From Lasiodiplodia sp. COLG20 (Eukaryota; Ascomycota; Dothideomycetes; Botryosphaeriales; Botryosphaeriaceae), in the NCBI GenBank assembly GCA_009801085.1, contig VNWV01000006.1:1736001-1800000 (forward strand): a stretch of DNA of 64,000 nt, given 5' to 3'. The position numbers and the translations under genes are program-made. The notes beneath the pieces were generated by a model. The model was not told the DNA's origin and did no database searches. It saw only the letters and a program-made list of their open reading frames with translations. This document shows, one piece after another, positions 57,592-64,000 of the stretch (its first letter is position 1; each line of letters starts with the position of its first letter).

Positions 57592-58797
57592 CTACTCCAA
57601 CGCCCACCTGCGACGGATGTTCAGCGGGCGAGGCATGGGCTCCTCCACCTCAGACTCCGATCCACTTCCAGACACGTAACCAGACGCAGGGAACTCCGGC
57701 AGCCTCAGCTCCGACTCCTGCTCCTGCGGGGCCGCCGCCGACGGCAGCGGGACGAGGTCATGGTACTTCGGCAGCTCGTTCTGGCGCGGCATCTCCGCCT
57801 CGAGACCGATGACCAGCTGGATCTCATGCTGGTGCCTGACGCTGCAGTCGTTGCACTCGCGCACGAACGACACCTTCCTGATCAGCCTCTCTCCCTTGCC
57901 CACGTCCCTCAGGTCCTCGATGGCAAAGTACTCGCGGTGCACGTGGCGCCAGGTCGCGCCGCGCGGATTCTCCACGTTGCGGTACGCCTCCAGCCTCTGT
58001 CCATCAACACGGAATTCCTTGCCCAGCTGCCTCTTGCCCGGAAGCCTGGTCTTCAGCAGCGCGCGGCTGCGCAGCTCGAAGTCGTCCTTGGAGCCGAGCC
58101 GCACAAAGGTCGCGGCGGCGGCCTCCTGCATGTTGCGCCGCGCGACCTCGGCGTCGTCGTCCGGCATGGCGAAGCCGGTCGTCGTGCAGCGCGGGGGCGC
58201 GGGCTGCCAGAGGACGGCGAGGAGGCTCTGGTCGTTGATCAAGCGCGCAGCGAGGGCGACGAAGGCGCCGGTGCGCTCGAGCTTAGTGCGCACGCGGCTG
58301 AAGCGGTTGAGACGGGAGAAGTCCTTGAGCGTGGCTTCGAGCAGCTCGATGGCGTCGAGCGGGACGCGCGCGCGCTGGAGCAGGTTGCGGAACTCGGCGG
58401 CGTCGTCGAAGCCCTGGCGCTGGAGGCGGTTCGCGGCGGCTATGGTGGCGGCGCTGGGAGAGCCGGTGATGGGGCTGTACTGGCGCAGTGCGGAGCCGGT
58501 GGCCATCCAGCGGGAGGCCGAGGCGGGCATGGTGCGGCCGAGGGGCTCGTAGGGCGACGCGGTGGTGGTTGAGAGGAAACGCGCGCCGTTGGTGTAGGGC
58601 TGGTTCTTGGGGTGGAGGAGGGGACCGTGTTCGAGGGGCTTCGGGGAGTACTCGTTGCGCATGTATGCGAGCACGAATTCCTTGACGTCTTCCATGGTCA
58701 GATCCTCGTAGTTCGGAACGACATTGTTGTTTTGGGCAGCATGGCGACTCCGATCGACAGGACGTAAGATGGGACCGAAAGTAAAAAGCGTCGGCAT
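57592..58797 (-). CDS. Unrecognised 401-aa protein
   Basis: This is a single uninterrupted frame with an early acidic segment (YEDLTMEDVKEFVLAYMRNE). A middle portion is Arg/Leu/Ala-rich and helical (AANRLQRQGFDDAAEFRNLL, then IELLEATLKDFSRLNRFSRV). A more distinctive block follows: RGATWRHVHREYFAIEDLRD, then RKVSFVRECNDCSVRHQHEI, where CNDC plus two His could bind a metal. The C-terminus is acidic and low-complexity (SGSGSESEVEEP) and ends in a basic PLNIRRRWALE. No signal peptide or membrane helix. I recognise no family. The strong opposite-strand frames over it (57760-58572) are codon shadows. Confidence 0.65.
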   Translation of the reverse strand: MPTLFTFGPILRPVDRSRHAAQNNNVVPNYEDLTMEDVKEFVLAYMRNEYSPKPLEHGPLLHPKNQPYTNGARFLSTTTASPYEPLGRTMPASASRWMATGSALRQYSPITGSPSAATIAAANRLQRQGFDDAAEFRNLLQRARVPLDAIELLEATLKDFSRLNRFSRVRTKLERTGAFVALAARLINDQSLLAVLWQPAPPRCTTTGFAMPDDDAEVARRNMQEAAAATFVRLGSKDDFELRSRALLKTRLPGKRQLGKEFRVDGQRLEAYRNVENPRGATWRHVHREYFAIEDLRDVGKGERLIRKVSFVRECNDCSVRHQHEIQLVIGLEAEMPRQNELPKYHDLVPLPSAAAPQEQESELRLPEFPASGYVSGSGSESEVEEPMPRPLNIRRRWALE

Positions 58798-61700
58798 GGC
58801 GTTTGGATGTTCGTGGTTGTCAGAGTTCTCAATGGAGCCCGTTGGATCAAACCCAGGGTGGAAGATCAGACTCTGGGTTTGCAGGTGGAGGAGGAGTGGA
58901 GGAGAGGCAAGTGGAGGAAGAGTTTATGAAGGCGCTGGAAGCTGTAGCACTCCATCTTGTTGTTCAGTCAGTGACTGTAACAGTCACAAGATTGAGCGTT
59001 TGCGTTGAAGTGTTAACGCGAGATGGTGACTGCAGAGAAATGAGGTTGGTATAGTAACCAACCACTTCGAACAAGAACTGGCTGAGAACTAACGATAACT
59101 CGAAGTAGAGTAAGCAGCTATAGACTCTGATTCATTGAGAGACTAAAAGAAGCAGTACGGCATGAAACCAGATCAGTCAAGGACAACTATGAGGCTGAAG
59201 ATGAGACTCTGGGCAGAACGGCTTGCGAGGCCGGCCCGCTTAGTCACCCAACAATAGTTGGACAGGCAGTTGAAGTGTTAATCTGCATATGAATGCATGT
59301 GTGTACGTGAACAAAGGCATTCGGAAAATGGCTTCGACCACCTCGGCTGTTGCTATACTATGCGAGTCGACCTCACGCTTACCTCCAACGACGTAGTTGC
59401 TTCAACCACCTCGAGGCCAGAGAATCGTGAGTAGTATCAACTCAACCCATCATGTACGTTAGTCATTTTCGGTATCGAGCTTTCGAGGACCCGGGCCAAA
59501 GGAGCGCCATCTAGTGTTAGCGCACGGTCCGGCCATGCTACAGCCATGATCCTTCGACGTTGTACAGGGAACGGTCACCACAGATCACAAAGGAGCTCGT
59601 TCATGCCGGTGAAGGCGCGCCCAAAAGAAAGGCGGTCAAAGTTCCAGAAACTGGATGACGTTGCCGATCCCATTTCACTTAGGCTACTTCATGGACCGAG
59701 AATGACGTTGGATCTCAAGATCTCATCAGGCCCCGATTTCATATCGTAAGCGATAGCTACAATGGAATATGCAGCTGAAGGCCCATGTACGGAACGCCTT
59801 ACCGTGTCATGAGTTTAGGGCTGCTGGACAGTCGGATGTAGCCAGCGTTAGCGATGAAGACCTGAGTAGGAATACGAAGTGCCTGATCTCGAGTTGTGTG
59901 CTGTGCTTCTTGGAAACCGTTGAAGGTGCATCGTTACACGAGAAAAAAAATTTGGTGGTGCTCGTACGTTAAGGACACTAGCCAATGACGTGGTTAAAGA
60001 TAAGCATGAACAAAGTCGTAGCCATAATAGACGGCCAAGTGTCGTGCTTTCACATTTCCAGCAAAATATCAACTGTGAAGCTATCCAAGCATGTAGGTTG
60101 ACACAAAAAACGCTAGAAGAAAAAGAACTTATTTAGTGAGGGCATGAATCCTTGGGCTTAGAGGTTTTTTGAGGTGCTGCCGTAAAGCTCACGTCACTTC
60201 AGACCGGTAGTTAGTGTGATGCACGAGCTTAAGCCGGCGCGCCTTGGCAGCGCATCTCCTCCAAATAGCTGACTAGAACAACTTGGGCTTCAGACAATCA
60301 TAGCATCCTAATACCCTTTCTGCCTAGAAGAGACACCGGTAAGGACCACGCGCACTGCCGAAAATGCTATTGCAGACGGCGAGGAAATGGATGCTGCCAG
60401 TCACAAAGTCCATGTGATGCAACAAGCGGAAAGTAAGTGATTCCTGCGCAGTGTGTAGAATATGGTGCGATTTGCAGGCATTGAATTCTGAATCAGCCGG
60501 TCGGGCACCGGCAGCTTGGCATGGGACGGGTGATGGGATGGGAGACATGTCCCATGTGGCGGGCTGATTGCGGTGGCGATGCAAGTGCAGGAGTACTTCA
60601 ATCGATTTCACAAAGCGGGGACCAAGACCTCCCTGGGCACATCAGACACAGTGGGTTATGCAAGCGTGGCAAGCTTCGATGACAGGGAAGCTTCGAGGAC
60701 CCGAGCCATCGGGGCCGGATGACGCTTCGAAGACGGACGGAAGCCAGGGATGTTGCAAGGACAGCGGAGAGACCCATGATGGAGGCGAGGTCGCGCGGGC
60801 GAACTACTTTATTTCGACAGCGGTACGGATGGAACCAGTGGCGCGGGTATGAGTTTGGGCGCGGGAACTGCGGGAATAGCGGCATGGGCCACGGAGGGCG
60901 AGGATTCACAGCGGGGAGAGGGAAGGGCCGAAATTGCAGCGCGGGGACGGGGGCAAATCTGCACGCGGTGTTGAGGGTTGATGCGGGGCGGTGAGGTATA
61001 CTGGATGGATGGAAGGCACAGGGGAAGGAGGGCGGCAGGCCGGCAGGCAGAAGAGAGGGGCATGGGCATGGGGCTCCACATGATCGGCCACGGCTTGGCG
61101 CGGGCGTGGAAGAAGGCTTTTCGAGCGTTGGTTTTTGAATCGCCTCGGCGGCTACAGGCAGCGGGAGGATCGTCTAGCGAGTCGACTCGACCGATCAGCT
61201 GAAAATCGGGCGCGGTAAGGTTCTCGAAGCCTGCCTGCTTGGGTTGGGGCAATGACGCGCCCAATGACGTGCGAGGCCTTTTGGCTTTGAGAAACACGGC
61301 GGATGGGTGGGAGGCAGATCAGCGCGTGAGCGGCCAGGCTGGCTGCAGCGTTGCGTAAGCCGCGACCTCGCGCTGACGGGCAGCGGGTACTCGAAGGCTG
61401 GTGGCCGGTATGGACGATCAAGCGGGCGATCCACGCTGAGTGAGTTGGCAGCAGCATCACTTGATCCACCGCTGCACGCACTCGGCAACGGGTGGGCGTG
61501 TCTCTGCTGGCGCCCGGGGCCCTACGGCGCGGCGCCACTCGCAGCGGCCTTCTCGAAGCGTGGGTGGAAAGCTTCCAGGCGTCGAGTCCTGAGCTGCCTC
61601 TTCGATCTCCACGCTCCAGGCCTCCTCCGGCGCGCGGCCCTTGGCCGGTGACAAGCGCTTGGCCCTCACCCCCCCGCTGTCTTGCAGAGCTCGCCGCACC

Positions 61701-62438
61701 CAGCATTCCGCCCTTTGTCTGCCATTCCTGCGCCTCCGAGACAACCGCCGCGCTGCTCTTATCCCTGCCCGCAGCGCCCGCCGGCTGCAGCGCCCGAGCG
61801 AGCGAGCTGCTGTCGTGCGCCCGAAGTGCAGCCCGCATTGGCCGTTGGTCGGCCAGTGTCGCCGCAGTACAGCAAAGAGCCGTTTCAGGCGCACCTTCCC
61901 TCTCTCCATCCGCCGACTGGCATTTTGCCTGCAGCCGCATTGCAATCCCTGGTTCGCAGCGGCCGCCTCGGCCCACTGACTCGCCGCTCGATCAGCTCTT
62001 GACTTTTCCTGCGAGCCCACTCCGAGCCCGTCTCCACTACGGCACCTGCGCCAGACCAGCGAAGCTGCACCGACGGCGCCACGCAGGCCCAAGCCATCAC
62101 CTAGCCAGCGACACGTCCCTCAACGGCCGCCCGTGAGCTTCGCCTTCGCTGCGCGCGCGCCGACAACCCCCAACGCCCGCTGCCCGGCAGACGTGTCCAT
62201 TGCGCTCGAACCACAACGCATACGGAGCTCGAGACGGATCCGAACGCACTCCGCGACGCGCCCAGCCCCAGCGCACCTCTCCCCGTGCCTGCCCTCCCAG
62301 TCCCACTGCGACAACACAACCAACCCACCACCCATTGATTTGGCGTTTTGCAGTCGCCAACCGGAGCCCTCCCGATCGTGCGGGGGGCCATAATCGCACC
62401 GGAAGGACCATCGCGCGCGCGGAGGGAGACACGCGACG
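58798..62438. other. 3.6-kb gene-free stretch
   Basis: 59.0-60.4 kb is AT-richer and stop-ridden. 60.5-62.4 kb is GC-rich with overlapping chance frames on both strands (for example 61152-61976 -), probably mostly promoter and 5' leader of the phosphodiesterase gene. No feature is recognised. Confidence 0.45.
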
Positions 62439-64000
62439 ATGGATCATGGAGCGTGCAGCGTCATCTACCTGGACCGGCGGGCGCACCCCGAGCGTCTGCG
62501 GAGAGACAATGTGCTGGCAAGCCTGAACCTCCGGGATGCCCGCGGCCAGGTCTCGTCGCCCGGCTACTTCAACTTCGCCCGCTCCGCCAGCACCCACGAG
62601 GTCCTGGCCAACGTCGAGACGTTGCTGTCCATCTTCCACGAGAGTACGTGCACCCCAGTCCCTAGCTGCGCCGCAGTCCCAATGCTAACCCGCCCCAAGT
62701 CGACATCCAACGCTCCGGTTCCGCCACCCTCGACCGCATCTGGCACCTCTACAACGCCTCGAGCCTCGATAACGCGCCCATCATAGTGCTGATCGACCTG
62801 CCTTATGACGAGGAACGTCGCATGAAGCGCCTGTCGCGCGAGCCGCGGACCCCTTCGCCCACAGCCTCGCGCACTCCTGGCCAGGACCTGCCCGAGCCCG
62901 AAGACCTGTATGGCATGCACCTCCTCAGACACATCTCCGCCGAGATCCAAGATCGGAGATTACCCAAGCTCGTCATCCCAGTCGTCCTGTTGAGCGGCCT
63001 GGACCGTGAAATGGCATCCGACACCACCTCGCCTGGCGCCAGCGGGTCACGGGTTTTGACTGACACCGTGCGCCTGACCCGCTATCTGGATGCTGGTGCC
63101 GTCGACGTGCTGGCCAGCCCACTATCAAAGGACCACATCCACGGCCTGGCCGTACACGCTTACCGGATAAACAAGGAAGTCATGCGGGAGAAGTCGAGTT
63201 TTCTTGCCCAGTCCAAGGGCCGCAAGGTCTCCTGGGTCGGCGTGAACGAAGCGAAGCCCTTCTCGTATCTGCGAGAGGCCATGGTCTCTAATTTAATGGG
63301 CAACATCTGCTGTCCCGATACGGCACGAGACACCATAGATCCTAAGTAAGACGACCGACCCCGAGAATTGGCCTGCATCTGCTAACCCGCCGCCAGCGAC
63401 ATCGAGGTCAGTCCTGAACGCCGGGAGAAGATTGCCCGCGCCGTGGGCACCTGGGGTTTCTCTGCGCACGACTGGAATGATGACGAATTATTATTTGGAT
63501 CGCTGGTAATGATTAAGCACGCATTAAGCATGCCCGAAGTGGAGCGCTGGCGCATGCGCGAAGGTCCGTTATATGTTTCAGAACTTATGCGGAGGTTGCT
63601 AATATTAAGTCAGATGAACTGTTGATCTTCCTGCAAGCGAGCCGAAGCGCTTACAACGAGTTCGTCCTCTACCACAATTTCCGTCACGTCGTGGACGTGC
63701 TCCAAGCTCTGTTCTATTTTCTCCTGCGGATCGGCGCACTGCCCGCGTACTCCTCGGACCCCTCACATGCTCCTGTCGAGCAACCTCCGATCGCCTCCCT
63801 GCTCAAGCCCTTTGACGCTCTGACCTTACTCATCTCCGCAATAGGACATGATGTTGGTCACCCGGGTGTCAATAACGCCTTCCTCGTGGCGCTTAACGCA
63901 CCGCTGGCTCAGCTGTACAATGACCGCTCCGTGCTGGAGTCGTTCCACTGCGCTGCGTACTCGCAGATTCTTCGCAGATACTGGCCCGCTGCCTTTGAAG
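62439..64000 (+). CDS. cAMP phosphodiesterase, PDEase I class (Pde2-like), partial
   Basis: Exons 62439-62643, 62700-63345, 63397-63563 and 63614 to the window edge. Introns are 56, 51, 50 nt; the last has a weak GTCCGT donor but restores the motif-bearing frame. The N-terminal 220 residues contain a receiver-like pattern (IIVLIDLPYDEERRM, then VIPVVLLSGLDREM, RYLDAGAVDVLASPLSKDHI), which resembles the D, S/T and K positions of response-regulator folds. The catalytic HD-type domain begins in exon 4: YHNFRHVVDVLQALF and SAIGHDVGHPGVNNAFLV carry the conserved metal-binding His and Asp residues. It hydrolyses 3',5'-cAMP and ends cAMP/PKA signalling. The C-terminal part of the catalytic domain is outside the window. 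Confidence 0.92.

Noticed and set aside
57760..58572. 270-codon plus-strand frame
   Set aside because: Antisense shadow of the 401-aa minus-strand gene; Val/Leu/Gly/Arg-rich without motifs.
61152..61976. 274-codon minus-strand frame upstream of the phosphodiesterase gene
   Set aside because: Arg/Ala/Ser-rich, mirrored by an equally long plus-strand frame; typical of GC-rich non-coding DNA.

Overview
The window is nuclear DNA of a filamentous ascomycete, most likely a dothideomycete. The genes are compact and split by many 45-100 nt GT-AG introns, often with a CTAAC-like branch site. Fungal-specific families are present: HeLo-NACHT NLR, HET-domain proteins, a GPR1/FUN34/YaaH acetate transporter and an M35-like secreted protein. 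Placement below phylum level is inference. Nothing looks bacterial, plasmid-borne or phage-derived, and no tRNA, rRNA or CRISPR array was found.

Layout. 1-6.5 kb is a fungal self/non-self cluster: a partial HeLo-NACHT NLR (-), a HET-domain gene (-) and a divergent multi-pass membrane protein gene (+). 6.8-24.9 kb holds an unrecognised 384-aa gene, nicotinate phosphoribosyltransferase, a plasma-membrane syntaxin (Sso1 type), a small Ser/Tyr-rich protein, a candidate two-exon small gene, the acetate transporter, a mitochondrial BolA and, divergent from BolA, a malonyl-CoA-synthetase-like enzyme. 26.6-31 kb holds a small three-exon gene, a 446-aa gene with an F-box-like stretch and a secreted M35-like protein that lacks HExxH. 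32-36.7 kb repeats the theme of the first 6.5 kb: a second membrane protein of the same family beside a second HET gene of the same subtype.

37.2-37.95 kb has no gene. It holds two divergent tandem copies of a roughly 407-nt unit. Each copy contains five hairpins in the same order, ending in TTTTTT, and many stem differences preserve pairing. This looks like a duplicated structured RNA. 38.7-45.9 kb is a dense housekeeping block: a Dcr2-like phosphoesterase, a mitochondrial tRNA m1A58 methyltransferase, a Pho13-type HAD phosphatase and the primase large subunit. 45.9-50.5 kb is AT-richer and without a convincing gene. A cAMP-receptor-like GPCR lies at 50.5-52.3 kb, an unrecognised 401-aa gene at 57.6-58.8 kb, and the 5' part of a cAMP phosphodiesterase runs off the right end.

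The most interesting signals are (i) the HET + membrane-protein pair, present twice about 27 kb apart in different orientations, a candidate two-component incompatibility module, and (ii) the duplicated structured RNA. All exon boundaries were read by eye from splice motifs and reading-frame continuity.
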